A stretch of DNA of 64,000 nucleotides from a bacterium (lineage in GTDB: Bacteria; Cyanobacteriota; Vampirovibrionia; Gastranaerophilales; Gastranaerophilaceae), in NCBI GenBank assembly GCA_024408855.1, contig JAKSUQ010000001.1, positions 62,001-126,000 of the forward strand. The letters are read 5' to 3'. The position numbers and the translations under genes are program-made. The notes under the pieces were generated by a model. That model was not told where the DNA came from and ran no database searches. It saw only the letters and a list, made by a program, of their open reading frames with translations. Shown in pieces: positions 1 to 9,610 of the stretch. Position 1 is the first letter of the stretch, and every line of letters begins with the position of its first letter.

Positions 1-468
1 GTTGCAATCAGAGTCCCCTCAGGAGATATAAAGGTAACAGATATTGAAGACAAAACAAATTACGCAATGCTTAACAAGTATTCTTTAGAAAACAAAGGAG
101 AGAAAGTTGCTATAATAGGTTTAGGTAATTTCTTAGAACTTGCACAAAAAACGGCTGAGCTCATAAATAAAAACTTAGGTTTTATGCCGACTATAATTAA
201 TCCTAAATATATAACAGGAATTGATACAGTTATGCTTGAAAAATTAAAAGAAAATCATAAAATTGTAATTACACTTGAAGACGGAGTTTTAAACGGTGGT
301 TTTGGTGAAAAAATTTCAAGATATTTAGGAAACTCAGATATCAAAGTTTTAAATTACGGGGCTGAAAAAGAATTCACAGACAGAGTTCCGATAGAAGATC
401 TATACAAAAGGTACAGATTGACACCTGAACAAATTTGTGAAGATATAACAAAACTGATTAACGATTAA
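1..468 (+). CDS. dxs: 1-deoxy-D-xylulose-5-phosphate synthase, C-terminal part
   Basis: The frame is open from the first base of the window, so the gene is cut at its 5' end; about 155 codons are visible. The visible part is the transketolase C-terminal domain of DXS, the thiamine-diphosphate enzyme that joins pyruvate and glyceraldehyde-3-phosphate in the first step of the MEP isoprenoid pathway. It begins with the AIRVPSGD segment (family AIRYPRG) and contains EDGVLNGGFGEK, matching the family's TVEENVLAGGFG. The ThDP-binding and catalytic domains lie outside the window. The arginine of the usual YPRG is absent here (VPSG). A transketolase C-terminal half is the only real alternative. Confidence 0.8.
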   Translation, partial: VAIRVPSGDIKVTDIEDKTNYAMLNKYSLENKGEKVAIIGLGNFLELAQKTAELINKNLGFMPTIINPKYITGIDTVMLEKLKENHKIVITLEDGVLNGGFGEKISRYLGNSDIKVLNYGAEKEFTDRVPIEDLYKRYRLTPEQICEDITKLIND

Positions 469-535
469 TATTTTTATCATAAACTTGCAAACAAAACTTT
501 GTTTAATTACAATACTTGTAGGGTAATGGGATTTT

Positions 536-1243
536 ATGATTGAGAAAAAAAGAATACTTATTGTTGATGACGATCCGGAAGTGCGTGAACTTCTTGAATT
601 TGATATTGCTTCAAGCGGATATTTTGTTGATACAGCTGTTGATGGAATGGACGGATTAAATAAAGCATTAAATAACAAGTATGATTTGATATTGTTAGAT
701 GTTATGATGCCCAAAATGAACGGATTTGATGTTTGCAAAAATATACGACAGGCAAAAATCAATGTGCCGATTCTTATGTTGACTGCAAAAGGTACGATAG
801 GAGATAAAACTAACGGTTTTGAAAGCGGTGCGGATGATTATCTTGTAAAGCCGTTTGATGTTCAGGAAGTGCTTTTGAGAATAAGAGTCCTATTAAGGAG
901 ATTTCAACCTCAGGTCGAAACTGTTAATTCTGATGAGATACTTGAAGTCGGAGAAATTGAAATACAACCTGATACTTTAGAATGTATTATTTTAAATAAA
1001 AAAGTTAAACTTACACCGACAGAATTTGAAATTTTATATTGTTTGATGCAACACTTTAATAAACCGGTAACGCTTGCCACATTATTGGACGAAGTTTGGG
1101 GGTATGGAAGTGATGAAGATGTAAGAATGGTTAGGGTTCATGTAGGCGGTTTAAGAAATAAGATTGAATTTGATACAAAATCACCAAAATATTTGCATAC
1201 AGTTACAAATGTCGGTTATAAACTGACACCTTTCGGAGAGTAA
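536..1243 (+). CDS. OmpR/PhoB-family response regulator
   Basis: A 235-residue two-component response regulator. The receiver domain (about 1-120) has the acidic pocket D11-D13, the phospho-acceptor D55 in LILLDVMMPKMNG, T83 and K105 in YLVKPFD. A linker leads to a C-terminal winged helix (about 140-233) with the DEVWGYG and VRVHVGGLRNKI signatures of the OmpR/PhoB class. It sits one base before the sensor kinase, so the two should be co-transcribed and form a pair. Receptors of this class bind direct repeats with a 10-11 bp period, which matters for the repeats found upstream of several orphan genes in this window. The target genes cannot be told from the protein. Confidence 0.92.
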   Translation: MIEKKRILIVDDDPEVRELLEFDIASSGYFVDTAVDGMDGLNKALNNKYDLILLDVMMPKMNGFDVCKNIRQAKINVPILMLTAKGTIGDKTNGFESGADDYLVKPFDVQEVLLRIRVLLRRFQPQVETVNSDEILEVGEIEIQPDTLECIILNKKVKLTPTEFEILYCLMQHFNKPVTLATLLDEVWGYGSDEDVRMVRVHVGGLRNKIEFDTKSPKYLHTVTNVGYKLTPFGE

Positions 1244-1244
1244 A

Positions 1245-2936
1245 ATGTCAAGATTTTTCAGCAAAAGACGCCTTAAAATAGCCGAACAAATTATTATTGT
1301 AATGTTTTTTGCTGTAATAATACCTATGACAATAAGCGGTCTATTCATTAACAATATAAACCAACACTCAAACAGAGCCCAATTAAGAGATGCAGCTATT
1401 GTCCTTGCAAATATTGTGGCAGAAGAAGTGGAGATTTTTAAAAATTCGATTGATAATGAACTCTCTCAGATTGGCACAACAGTCGAGTATTATAATTCAC
1501 CAGAATTAACTGATGAATATCTTAATACGATAAAAAAAGATATGCATTTTTATAAAGAATTGAGATTAATCAAACAGAAAGATTTGAAAAATTTTGAAAA
1601 TTACGAATTAAATAATGATTATTTGGTCTATAAAAAAGAACTTTCAAATGGTGATTTTTTAACAGCGGTTATTGATATAAAGATACTAAGAGATAATATC
1701 TATAAAACGGTAGATCAGGATAAGCGACAAATATATGTTTTGGCAGGAACGGATAATAAACTTCTCGCATCAGTCAATTATAAAGAGGATGTTTTTAAAA
1801 GTAGCTTGGAACAGTTACCGAAAAAACTTGTGGATAATAAATCTACAATATTCGGAAAAATAAAAAATCAACCGCTTGCTTATTATAAAAAAACAGATCC
1901 TGATATTACAATTATTGTAAATACGACGGAAGATGTTACAAGACACCTTATTGATAACAACAGAGATAGAATTATTCTTGCGGTATTGCTTACCATGCTC
2001 GCTGTATTCTTTGTGGTTGGACTGTATACATCCTACCTTTATACAAATATACGTCAGTTATTTAAAGCAATAATTGCAATTTCAAAAGGTAATTACGCAA
2101 GAAGGATAAGGCTTTTAACAAATATCTTTACTCCGTTTGAGATTGTTTTTTTAGGAAATGAATTTAACAGAATGGTTTCTCAAATTCATAAGTCATATAT
2201 TCAATTAAATAAGAAGAATAAAGAACTAAAACAGCTAAATGAATTTCGTTCCAATATGATAGATACCGTAAGCCACGAATTTCGTACACCGCTAACTTGT
2301 ATTCAAGGTTATACTTCAAGGCTCATGCGTCGTGATATCGAGATTGATGAAGAAACGAAACAAAAATCTTTAAAAATTATCAAAAAACAAACTGAACGAC
2401 TAAAACGAATGATTGAAGATATTTTGGTAATTCCGGAGATAGACGGTTCGGGTTTAAACTTTGAAATTCAACCCATTAATATCGCTACAATTGTTGAAAA
2501 TGTTATAACTCTTGTTAATAATGACAAGGGAAAAGTAATTATCAATAATCTTTCAAATTGTAATATAGATGTATTGGCTGATGCTGACAGATTAGAGCAA
2601 GTTTTTGTAAATTTAACAGAAAATGCAATTAAGTATTCTAAAGATGAAACTCCTGTTGTTTTGGATTATGAAATGAGAGAAAACCGGATTGTAATAAGTG
2701 TAAAAAATGACTATGATATAATCCCAAGGGAAAAATTAAAAACTCTGTTTGATAAATTCACAAGAATTGATGATTCCACAACAAGAACTACCCGTGGTAC
2801 AGGATTAGGGCTATATATAGTTAAAGGTTTGGTCGAAGCGATGGGAGGAGAAATTAGAATTTATTCAAACGAAGAGTGTGGCTTTTGTGTAAAGGTATAT
2901 CTGCCGTTAGCAATCAAAGAAGAAATATACGAATAA
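1245..2936 (+). CDS. Membrane sensor histidine kinase
   Basis: A 563-residue sensor kinase, partner of the response regulator just upstream. Membrane segment 1 is at about 16-35; an extracytoplasmic sensor region of about 200 residues follows, then membrane segment 2 at about 242-264 and a HAMP-like linker. The dimerisation/phosphoacceptor box has H344 in VSHEFRTPLT. The GHKL ATPase domain follows with an N box (NLTENAIKYS) and a G box (GTGLGLYIVKGLVEAMGG). The arrangement is that of PhoR/WalK-like kinases. The sensor region resembles a double-Cache-like fold in size only, so no ligand can be named. Confidence 0.9.
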   Translation: MSRFFSKRRLKIAEQIIIVMFFAVIIPMTISGLFINNINQHSNRAQLRDAAIVLANIVAEEVEIFKNSIDNELSQIGTTVEYYNSPELTDEYLNTIKKDMHFYKELRLIKQKDLKNFENYELNNDYLVYKKELSNGDFLTAVIDIKILRDNIYKTVDQDKRQIYVLAGTDNKLLASVNYKEDVFKSSLEQLPKKLVDNKSTIFGKIKNQPLAYYKKTDPDITIIVNTTEDVTRHLIDNNRDRIILAVLLTMLAVFFVVGLYTSYLYTNIRQLFKAIIAISKGNYARRIRLLTNIFTPFEIVFLGNEFNRMVSQIHKSYIQLNKKNKELKQLNEFRSNMIDTVSHEFRTPLTCIQGYTSRLMRRDIEIDEETKQKSLKIIKKQTERLKRMIEDILVIPEIDGSGLNFEIQPINIATIVENVITLVNNDKGKVIINNLSNCNIDVLADADRLEQVFVNLTENAIKYSKDETPVVLDYEMRENRIVISVKNDYDIIPREKLKTLFDKFTRIDDSTTRTTRGTGLGLYIVKGLVEAMGGEIRIYSNEECGFCVKVYLPLAIKEEIYE

Positions 2937-2945
2937 GGAATTTTT

Positions 2946-3803
2946 ATGATACAGCGACTGCCTGAATATTTAAAAAGACCGATAATAGATACAGAAAAGA
3001 CAAAAACAGTAAGACATATACTTAAGGATAAATGTCTTAATACTGTATGCGACGGTGCGAGATGTCCTAATAAAAATGAATGTTATACAAACAATACCGC
3101 AACTTTTCTTATTATGGGAAATGTTTGTACAAGAAATTGCAGGTATTGTAATATTCCGACTGCTCAACCAATAGCTTTAGACAAAAATGAACCAAAACAT
3201 ATTGCAGAAGCTGTTGCGGAACTTGGACTAAAATATGTTGTAATAACTTCTGTTACAAGAGATGATTTACCTGATGGCGGAGCAAAGCATTTCCAAAATT
3301 GTATTAATGAAATCAAAAAACTTTCAACAGAAATAAAAATTGAAATACTAACTCCTGATTTTAAAGGTGAATATTCAAGTATGGATACTATTATTCAAGC
3401 AAAGCCTGATGTATTTAACCACAATATTGAAACTGTAAAATCAGTTTTTCCGATAGCACGACCCAAAGGCGATTATAATCGTTCAATCAATGTTTTGAAA
3501 TATATTAAAGATAATTCTGATATAATAACAAAATCCGGTTTTATGGTCGGTCTGGGTGAAACAAATGATGAAATTGCCGAAACTTTGTCTGATTTAAGAA
3601 ATGTAAAAACTGATATTATAACTATCGGACAATACATTCAACCATCGAAGGCACACCTTGAAGTAAAAAAATACTACACACCTGATGAGTTTGAAAATTT
3701 GAAAAAAATTGCAGAGAAAATAGGTATAAAAATTTATCAAATAGGACCGTTGGTAAGAAGTTCATATAAGGCATTTTTAAGTTATAAAATGTGTAATAAA
3801 TAA
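2946..3803 (+). CDS. lipA: Lipoyl synthase
   Basis: A 285-residue radical-SAM enzyme that inserts two sulfurs into protein-bound octanoyl groups to make lipoate. It has the two LipA iron-sulfur sets: the auxiliary cluster C35, C40, C46 (C-x4-C-x5-C) and the radical-SAM cluster C61, C65, C68 (C-x3-C-x2-C). The RSSY motif (about 271-274), whose serine ligates the auxiliary cluster, is present near the C terminus. It follows the sensor kinase by 9 bases with a Shine-Dalgarno AAGGAA, so it is the third gene of that operon, an unusual partnership. No lipB or lipoate-bearing enzyme is visible in the window. Confidence 0.93.
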   Translation: MIQRLPEYLKRPIIDTEKTKTVRHILKDKCLNTVCDGARCPNKNECYTNNTATFLIMGNVCTRNCRYCNIPTAQPIALDKNEPKHIAEAVAELGLKYVVITSVTRDDLPDGGAKHFQNCINEIKKLSTEIKIEILTPDFKGEYSSMDTIIQAKPDVFNHNIETVKSVFPIARPKGDYNRSINVLKYIKDNSDIITKSGFMVGLGETNDEIAETLSDLRNVKTDIITIGQYIQPSKAHLEVKKYYTPDEFENLKKIAEKIGIKIYQIGPLVRSSYKAFLSYKMCNK

Positions 3804-3892
3804 TAACTGCAAGTAATTTAGAGATAAAATTCGTATAAATAAACTATTAATAAATTATAAAAAAACATTATAATTTAGAATGGAGGAATATT

Positions 3893-5416
3893 ATGCCTAC
3901 ATTAAATGATATAATAAATGAAGGATTTGGTTATCATCAGAGCGGTCGACTTGAAGAAGCAGAGAACCTATATCAGGAAGCTCTTAAAGAGAACCCTGAT
4001 AATGCTGAATTATGCAACTTGATGGGAGTTCTAAAACTTCAACAAAACAAGACCTTTGAAGCTGTTGAATGGGCAGAAAAAGCTGTTTTGTTAGCTCCTT
4101 GTGAATATTACTATGAAACACTATTCCAAGTATACATTCGAAATTGTATGTATTCAAGAATAATAGCCTGTGAAAAACAAATTTTAAAAAAATATCCAAA
4201 GAGTTTTTCATTGATGTTTAATATGGCATTAGCCTGCAAAAATATGAATGATTTTAAAAATGCAATCAGATTTTACGAAAAAGCATTAAAAATAAATCCT
4301 GCTTCAGATAAATGTTGGTTTAATTTGGCACATGTATATGAAATAGAAGGTCAAGCAGGTAATGCTGTTTCAGCATTAAAAGCCTGTCTTGATTTGAAAC
4401 CTGATGATGAAGATATAAAATATTTCTACTCAATAGCCTTAATGCGGGCAAAAAATTATGCAAAAGGTTTGAAATATTTTGAAAACAGGCTTTGTAAAAA
4501 AACTGCAACGGCCCTTATGGATAAAACTTATCCAAATCTTGCAAACGAAAGCACTTTATGGAAAGGTGAAAACATCAAAGACAAAACTATTTTTGTATAT
4601 TATGAAGCGGGTTTTGGTGATGTGATTATGTTCGCAAGATATTTACCACTCTTAAAATCAAAATGTAAAAAACTCGTATTTTATCCGCAGAGAGCGCTGG
4701 TTCCTTTATTTGAAAAGTGTTCTTTAGGAATAGACGAATTGATTGACGGCTATATTCCCGAAAAATTAATGAATTTTGATGTTCATACTCCTCTGCTAAG
4801 TCTGCCTTATTTATTGGGATTGAAAGGTGATAAGGTTTTTAAATCAAGTGATGGATATTTAAGTGCAGATGCTGATTTAACAAATTCTTACAAAGAAAAA
4901 TATTTTGATACTGATAAATTAAAAATTGGTATCAAATGGCAAGGAAATACATATTATGATAAAGACAGAGTAATTCCGGCTGAAGCATTTTCTCCGTTAA
5001 TTGAAACGGAAGGAACAAGATTTTATTCATTCCAAACATTTGAGGGTTCAGAAGATATAAAAAAATTGAATTGTAAATATAATATTACAGATATAGGAAG
5101 TGAACTTGTCGATTTTGGGCAGACAGCGGCTGCACTTGTAAATCTCGACTTAGTTATATGTAATGATACCTCTTTGGCACATCTTGCCGGAGCATTGGGT
5201 GTTCCTTGTTTTGTTCTTTTGCCGTATGAAACAAATTGGAGATGGCACGATAATACCGAACATTGCGATTGGTATGACAGTATGAAATTATATAGACAAA
5301 CTTCTCCCGGAAATTGGAAAGACATTTTTGAAGAAATTTCAAAAATATTGCAAGTTGGGGTCGAAAAAAAACAAGAAATTATTTCATACAAGCGTCAGGT
5401 GAAAGTTCAAGCATAA
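3893..5416 (+). CDS. TPR protein with glycosyltransferase-9-like C-terminal domain
   Basis: A 507-residue protein. Residues about 5-200 are tetratricopeptide repeats (GRLEEAENLYQEALKENPDNAEL and similar units). Residues about 225-490 look like the GT-B fold of heptosyltransferase/GT9-related proteins, with VYYEAGFGDVIMFARYLPLL near its start and NDTSLAHLAGALGVPCFVLLP as the nucleotide-sugar-side signature. Fusions of this kind are usually annotated as TPR glycosyltransferases acting on proteins or surface glycans. A perfect TATAAT lies at 3869-3874 and GGAGG before the ATG. The last 38 bases overlap the convergent dtd gene. The DUF115 protein encoded nearby would fit a protein-glycosylation role, which is inference. 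Confidence 0.75.
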   Translation: MPTLNDIINEGFGYHQSGRLEEAENLYQEALKENPDNAELCNLMGVLKLQQNKTFEAVEWAEKAVLLAPCEYYYETLFQVYIRNCMYSRIIACEKQILKKYPKSFSLMFNMALACKNMNDFKNAIRFYEKALKINPASDKCWFNLAHVYEIEGQAGNAVSALKACLDLKPDDEDIKYFYSIALMRAKNYAKGLKYFENRLCKKTATALMDKTYPNLANESTLWKGENIKDKTIFVYYEAGFGDVIMFARYLPLLKSKCKKLVFYPQRALVPLFEKCSLGIDELIDGYIPEKLMNFDVHTPLLSLPYLLGLKGDKVFKSSDGYLSADADLTNSYKEKYFDTDKLKIGIKWQGNTYYDKDRVIPAEAFSPLIETEGTRFYSFQTFEGSEDIKKLNCKYNITDIGSELVDFGQTAAALVNLDLVICNDTSLAHLAGALGVPCFVLLPYETNWRWHDNTEHCDWYDSMKLYRQTSPGNWKDIFEEISKILQVGVEKKQEIISYKRQVKVQA

Positions 5417-5837
5417 ATGTTACCGGTCCGTCATTTGTGAGTTGTACGTCCATCATAGCACCAAATTTACCTGTTTGAACCGGAACTTCATTTAACCGTA
5501 TGCAATTTATAAATTCTTCATACAAAGAATTTGCAATATCAGGAGGGGCTGATTTATCAAAACTTGGTCTTGTACCTTTTTTGCAATCACCGCATAATGT
5601 AAATTGAGATACAATAAGCATTTCACCTTTTGTATCAATAATTGATAAATTCATTTTATTATTATCAGCAGCAAATATTCGTAGGTTCACAATTTTCTTT
5701 GCCATTTTATCAACGATTTCTTTATTATCCCCTTTTTCTATCCCGACCAAAGCCAAGATACCGTTTTGTATTTCGGAAAAGAGTCTGTTTTCTATTGTAA
5801 CAGATGCGCATTTAACTCTCTGAATTAAAACTTTCAT
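5379..5837 (-). CDS. dtd: D-aminoacyl-tRNA deacylase
   Basis: A 152-residue DTD enzyme that hydrolyses D-amino acids (and glycine mischarged on tRNA-Ala) from tRNA. It carries the two active-site signatures: SQFTL(C) about residue 78 and NDGPVTF near the C terminus (family NxGPVT), including the cross-subunit Gly-cisPro. Length is normal for the family. Shine-Dalgarno AGGAG lies 9 bases before the ATG. The start overlaps the end of the DUF115 gene by 26 bases, which suggests translational coupling, and the end overlaps the convergent TPR gene by 38 bases. Confidence 0.93.
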   Translation of the reverse strand: MKVLIQRVKCASVTIENRLFSEIQNGILALVGIEKGDNKEIVDKMAKKIVNLRIFAADNNKMNLSIIDTKGEMLIVSQFTLCGDCKKGTRPSFDKSAPPDIANSLYEEFINCIRLNEVPVQTGKFGAMMDVQLTNDGPVTFMLELSPDACMK

Positions 5838-7722
5838 TCAAGACATCTCCTAATAGATTGCTAATATTTGCTAATTTAATTTTCGCATTATTGTAATAAT
5901 CAAAAGAGGAATTACAAATTCTTTGAACATTATTATAGTTAAATTCTGTTACCATTTTCATTTCATAATCGAGATTAATTTTATCTTCTGCCATCATAAA
6001 ATCAAACAGTTTTGATTTTGTCGAAAATTCTCCTGATAAATAAAGATAATTCTGCGAAATCTTTTTCAAACATTTCAATGCATCAGCATTGATTTCTGAA
6101 GAATGTCTCAGAATATTTCGTAAATTTTTTATATATCCCAATGCCGTATCAATGTATTCCGCAGATTTATTAAGCTCCGTTAGATTTAATTTTAATTCCT
6201 TTTTGATATTTTCTTTATCATATTTAAAATCCGTATTCAAAGAAATATTTCCAACTTCTTCGGAATCTTTCAGAGCATCTTCTAACGGCATATTTTTAAA
6301 TCCGTCAATTTGAGCTCCCACTAAGGAAGTATTAATGTAAATTCTGTCATTAAAGTGCTTTGCATACTCGGAGAGCGGTTTTACAAAAGAAGCATAAACA
6401 ACTTCTGTCGGAATCATATCCCCATTTATACCTTTTACATAATACAAAGACTTATTTAATCTGTCTAATCTGAACTTTGCATCTGCTAACCTTGTATTAT
6501 AATCGGATGAAGGAGAAATAGCATTAGCAAAACTATCCATATCTTTTGCGGTAATTTCCCATTTTTCGCTTTCTTTGTTATAATTGCAAATTAAATCCTT
6601 ATATGCGGAATCCTTACTGTAACACTGTCCTTCTACATAAGATAGATCTTGTCCTACCAAAACAATTTTTGAAAATCCCAAAAGTCTTGCGCTGTTTAGT
6701 GCTGTATGTGATACAGTTCCTTTTGACCAATATTCGCTGATATCAAAACCGAAAACATCTGCAAGAAAATGATTAATCGGCATATTAGCAGATATATGAG
6801 AATATGTGTTTTTATATTTAAATCTCCTTATTGCAGGATTTGAATACGGTTCCGTTATAAAATTCACACAGCTCAAATCTAATTCTTCAACTTGTCTTGA
6901 AGAATCAAAAGTTTCTATAATACATAGAAAATCCGGTGTGAGATTATTTGCATACAAAGTTTTTAAAGCAGTACCTACCGTAAATAAAACATATTTATCT
7001 CTGTGTTTTTTTAAAGTTTCAATGTTTCGGTCTAAAGTCGGTCCGGCGGATACAACAACAGCCGTTTTACTCTTGTATAAATCTTTAAACAACGCCAATG
7101 GTAATTCTTTTAAAAGATTTGGTATATTCTGTATCATCATTTGTAAAGCAGGATAAAATTTTTCTTTGGTAAATTGCAAATCCATAGCAAATTCACCGAC
7201 AGTTTTTTGCAAATTTTGTACCAACGCCGAAAAGTCCTGTTGATTTAATTCCCTATAAGCAGGTAAGACCAATAATTGGGGTGTGTTTTTAACTCCTGAT
7301 TTTTGGTAAATCGCATCTGCCATATCATCATAGCTATCAGTCAGATAAATATTTTTTTTCAAGATTTCATTCGAAAAATCTACCAACGTAAATGCTAACC
7401 ACATAAGGTTTAAGTCCGTTTCATACAAAATTACCACGCCCTTGGAATTTTGAGAAGAGAATTGAAACAAATAGCCTAACCCAATTCCGTATATTACATG
7501 AATGGAATTAGGTTCATTAACCGCCATTGAAAAAATTTCACGAGCTTCTCCCAGCGGGTTTATTTTATTATGTATGTACAATCTTTTATAAAGTATATTG
7601 TAAGAACCGTTTTCTTGCACAATTTGTGGTACTTCATTCGGAAGATAATTTTTAAGCCGTTCGGCTAATTTTTTATTTTTTTGTTCTAATGCAATCAGAT
7701 TTTTTTCAAAAACATTATTCAT
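5812..7722 (-). CDS. DUF115/MptE-like protein (motility-accessory-factor type)
   Basis: A 636-residue protein with the Pfam DUF115 (MptE-like) Rossmann core at about 210-400, recognised by VVVSAGPTLDRNIETLKK and the following VGTALKTLYANNLTPDF. Relatives include the Maf flagellin-glycosylation factors, which transfer nonulosonic acids to flagellin, and archaeal 6-hydroxymethylpterin pyrophosphokinase. In this long form with N- and C-terminal extensions the Maf-like role is the better guess. No flagellin or nonulosonic-acid gene is present in the window. It lies 5 bases downstream of rlmN and overlaps dtd. No strong Shine-Dalgarno is seen before the ATG, so coupling to rlmN translation is likely. 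Confidence 0.72.
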   Translation of the reverse strand: MNNVFEKNLIALEQKNKKLAERLKNYLPNEVPQIVQENGSYNILYKRLYIHNKINPLGEAREIFSMAVNEPNSIHVIYGIGLGYLFQFSSQNSKGVVILYETDLNLMWLAFTLVDFSNEILKKNIYLTDSYDDMADAIYQKSGVKNTPQLLVLPAYRELNQQDFSALVQNLQKTVGEFAMDLQFTKEKFYPALQMMIQNIPNLLKELPLALFKDLYKSKTAVVVSAGPTLDRNIETLKKHRDKYVLFTVGTALKTLYANNLTPDFLCIIETFDSSRQVEELDLSCVNFITEPYSNPAIRRFKYKNTYSHISANMPINHFLADVFGFDISEYWSKGTVSHTALNSARLLGFSKIVLVGQDLSYVEGQCYSKDSAYKDLICNYNKESEKWEITAKDMDSFANAISPSSDYNTRLADAKFRLDRLNKSLYYVKGINGDMIPTEVVYASFVKPLSEYAKHFNDRIYINTSLVGAQIDGFKNMPLEDALKDSEEVGNISLNTDFKYDKENIKKELKLNLTELNKSAEYIDTALGYIKNLRNILRHSSEINADALKCLKKISQNYLYLSGEFSTKSKLFDFMMAEDKINLDYEMKMVTEFNYNNVQRICNSSFDYYNNAKIKLANISNLLGDVLNESFNSES

Positions 7723-7727
7723 AATTT

Positions 7728-8750
7728 TTAATCACAAATTTTCCCTTTTAATTGACCGCAGGCAGCATCAATATCAGCCCCTCTCTCCAAACGTACCGTT
7801 ACTTTTTTCCCGGAATGTTCAAGTATGCATTTGAATTTCATTATATCGTCATTTGACGGTTTTTTATATGCCATATTTGCAACAGGATTGTACGGAATTA
7901 AATTGACATTACACTTTAAATCTTTTATAAAACACGCTAATTCCTTTGCATCTTCTATTTTATCATTAAATTTATGTATCAAAATATATTCAACTGTTAT
8001 TCTTTTTCCTGATTTTTCAACATAATTTAGGAGTGCAGATTTTAACTCATCCAAAGGATACTTATTTTCAATAGGCATCAATTCTGCTCTGTTTTTGTGA
8101 TTTGAAGAATGAAGTGATATTGCCAATGTTGATTGTAGTCCCATATCAGCAAGTTCATTAATTTTAGGAACAATTCCGCTTGTAGAGATCGTAATTCGTC
8201 TTGCGCCGATTTGAAAATCAGTATTAAAAATATTTAATGCTCTTAAAACATTATCTAAATTCAAAAGAGGTTCTCCTTGACCCATAAATACAATATTTGT
8301 AACTTTAAGTCCTGTATCTCTCTGAATTGTAAGAACCTGCTCTATAATTTCTCTATATGTCAGATTTCTTATAAAACCTCGTTTGCCTGTTGCGCAAAAA
8401 GAACAATTAACTGCACAGCCGACTTGAGAACTTACACAAGCTGTGAGATTGGCTCTGTTATCAAATCTCATTAGTACTGTTTCTACACACTCACCGTCAG
8501 CATATTCAATAAGATATTTTATTGTTCCGTCAGAGCTAACTTGTTTTGTTTTAATTTTTACATCAGTAACGAGCAGTGATTTTTTCATTTCTTCTCTGAA
8601 ATCTTTGGATAAATTCGTCATTTCATCAATCTCTGATACGGAATTTGTGTAAATCCAATTATGAATTTGTTTTGCACGAAATTTTGAAGCTCCGTATTTG
8701 AGCATTAAATTTTCTAATTCATTCAGTCCTAATCCAGCTAAGATTTCCAA
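7728..8750 (-). CDS. rlmN: Dual-specificity rRNA/tRNA adenine C2-methyltransferase
   Basis: A 340-residue radical-SAM enzyme that methylates C2 of A2503 in 23S rRNA and A37 in some tRNAs. The cluster cysteines are C112, C116 and C119; the two catalytic cysteines of the ping-pong mechanism correspond to C105 and C331 (AACGQL). The family's GMGEP is GQGEPLLN here. The only start that fits both the protein and its neighbour is TTG at 8750, preceded by AGG at a good distance. The gene lies 9 bases after the YkgJ-like gene. Confidence 0.92.
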   Translation of the reverse strand: MEILAGLGLNELENLMLKYGASKFRAKQIHNWIYTNSVSEIDEMTNLSKDFREEMKKSLLVTDVKIKTKQVSSDGTIKYLIEYADGECVETVLMRFDNRANLTACVSSQVGCAVNCSFCATGKRGFIRNLTYREIIEQVLTIQRDTGLKVTNIVFMGQGEPLLNLDNVLRALNIFNTDFQIGARRITISTSGIVPKINELADMGLQSTLAISLHSSNHKNRAELMPIENKYPLDELKSALLNYVEKSGKRITVEYILIHKFNDKIEDAKELACFIKDLKCNVNLIPYNPVANMAYKKPSNDDIMKFKCILEHSGKKVTVRLERGADIDAACGQLKGKICD

Positions 8751-8759
8751 AATTTATAC

Positions 8760-9518
8760 CTATCCCAACTCTTTTTTATAATAATTTATAATATCTATTT
8801 TTGCATGTAACATCATTGAAGTTTTAGCAACAGACTTCTTCCAGACATTAAAACTGCATTTTGCCGGTAACAGTTTTAACGGATTATGCGGAAATTCTTT
8901 GCATACATCCGGTCTGTTCTCATAATCAGAACATTTATTTTCGCTTACTTTCGGGCAATAATAGTAATAAACTTTTACGTCTTCAGTAACATTATTTAGC
9001 AAATCAAAATATTCAGGATTTACTTTTCTTGCATCTTCTTCGCTTTCATATGGTACAAATACCGAAACAAAATCTGCAGCACCTTTATCACCTCTCATTG
9101 CTTTTTGTTTCAGCTGGCTATATGAAAATTCGCTTACCGCAAGTCGGCAGCACTCCCCACACATACCGCATGAATATTCCTTTTGCTTATCCATAATTGC
9201 AGTCAGGGTATTTTTAAGTTTTTGCTGATAATCACCGTTGAGAAATGTTATAATTTTAGATTGCCAATCTTTATAAGCACAACCGCTTGGATATTTTGCA
9301 AACATATCTTTTGTTTCTATTTTGCAGTCTTTAATATGACAATTTGTACAAGGATTTTCGGGCTTAAATTCATTAACTGCATTTCTTATACTTTCGGCAG
9401 CCTCTATAAAAATTTGCTTGTAATTGTCCCGCATATTGTCATATTGCTCAATTAACGGTTCTGAATTATCCTGTTTTGGTGTTTGAAAAAAATTTTCCAT
9501 AATACATAATGATACCAT
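8760..9518 (-). CDS. YkgJ-family cysteine-cluster protein
   Basis: A 252-residue protein of the UPF0153/YkgJ family (putative zinc or Fe-S binding). The signature CGMCGECC lies at about 147-154 with a downstream CPKVSENKCSDYENRPDVC segment that supplies further ligands. A separate pair of cysteine motifs (CTNCHIKDC) lies at about 57-65 in an extension. The start at 9518 has GGAATGGG 6-11 bases upstream; an in-frame ATG at 9500 is an alternative. Probably first gene of the run YkgJ-rlmN-DUF115-dtd. The family's biochemical role is not established. Confidence 0.78.
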   Translation of the reverse strand: MVSLCIMENFFQTPKQDNSEPLIEQYDNMRDNYKQIFIEAAESIRNAVNEFKPENPCTNCHIKDCKIETKDMFAKYPSGCAYKDWQSKIITFLNGDYQQKLKNTLTAIMDKQKEYSCGMCGECCRLAVSEFSYSQLKQKAMRGDKGAADFVSVFVPYESEEDARKVNPEYFDLLNNVTEDVKVYYYYCPKVSENKCSDYENRPDVCKEFPHNPLKLLPAKCSFNVWKKSVAKTSMMLHAKIDIINYYKKELG

Positions 9519-9610
9519 AAATTACCCATTCCTACAATGAAATTTTCTGATTTGTATTTAGAATGTTTATTAATAAATAAAACAGCCTTTAGTGTATAGG
9601 GAGAGTTTTT

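Noticed and set aside
400-762. Long minus-strand frame across the dxs end and the response regulator
   Set aside because: It is a shadow of the recognised plus-strand genes, without ribosome site or known domain.
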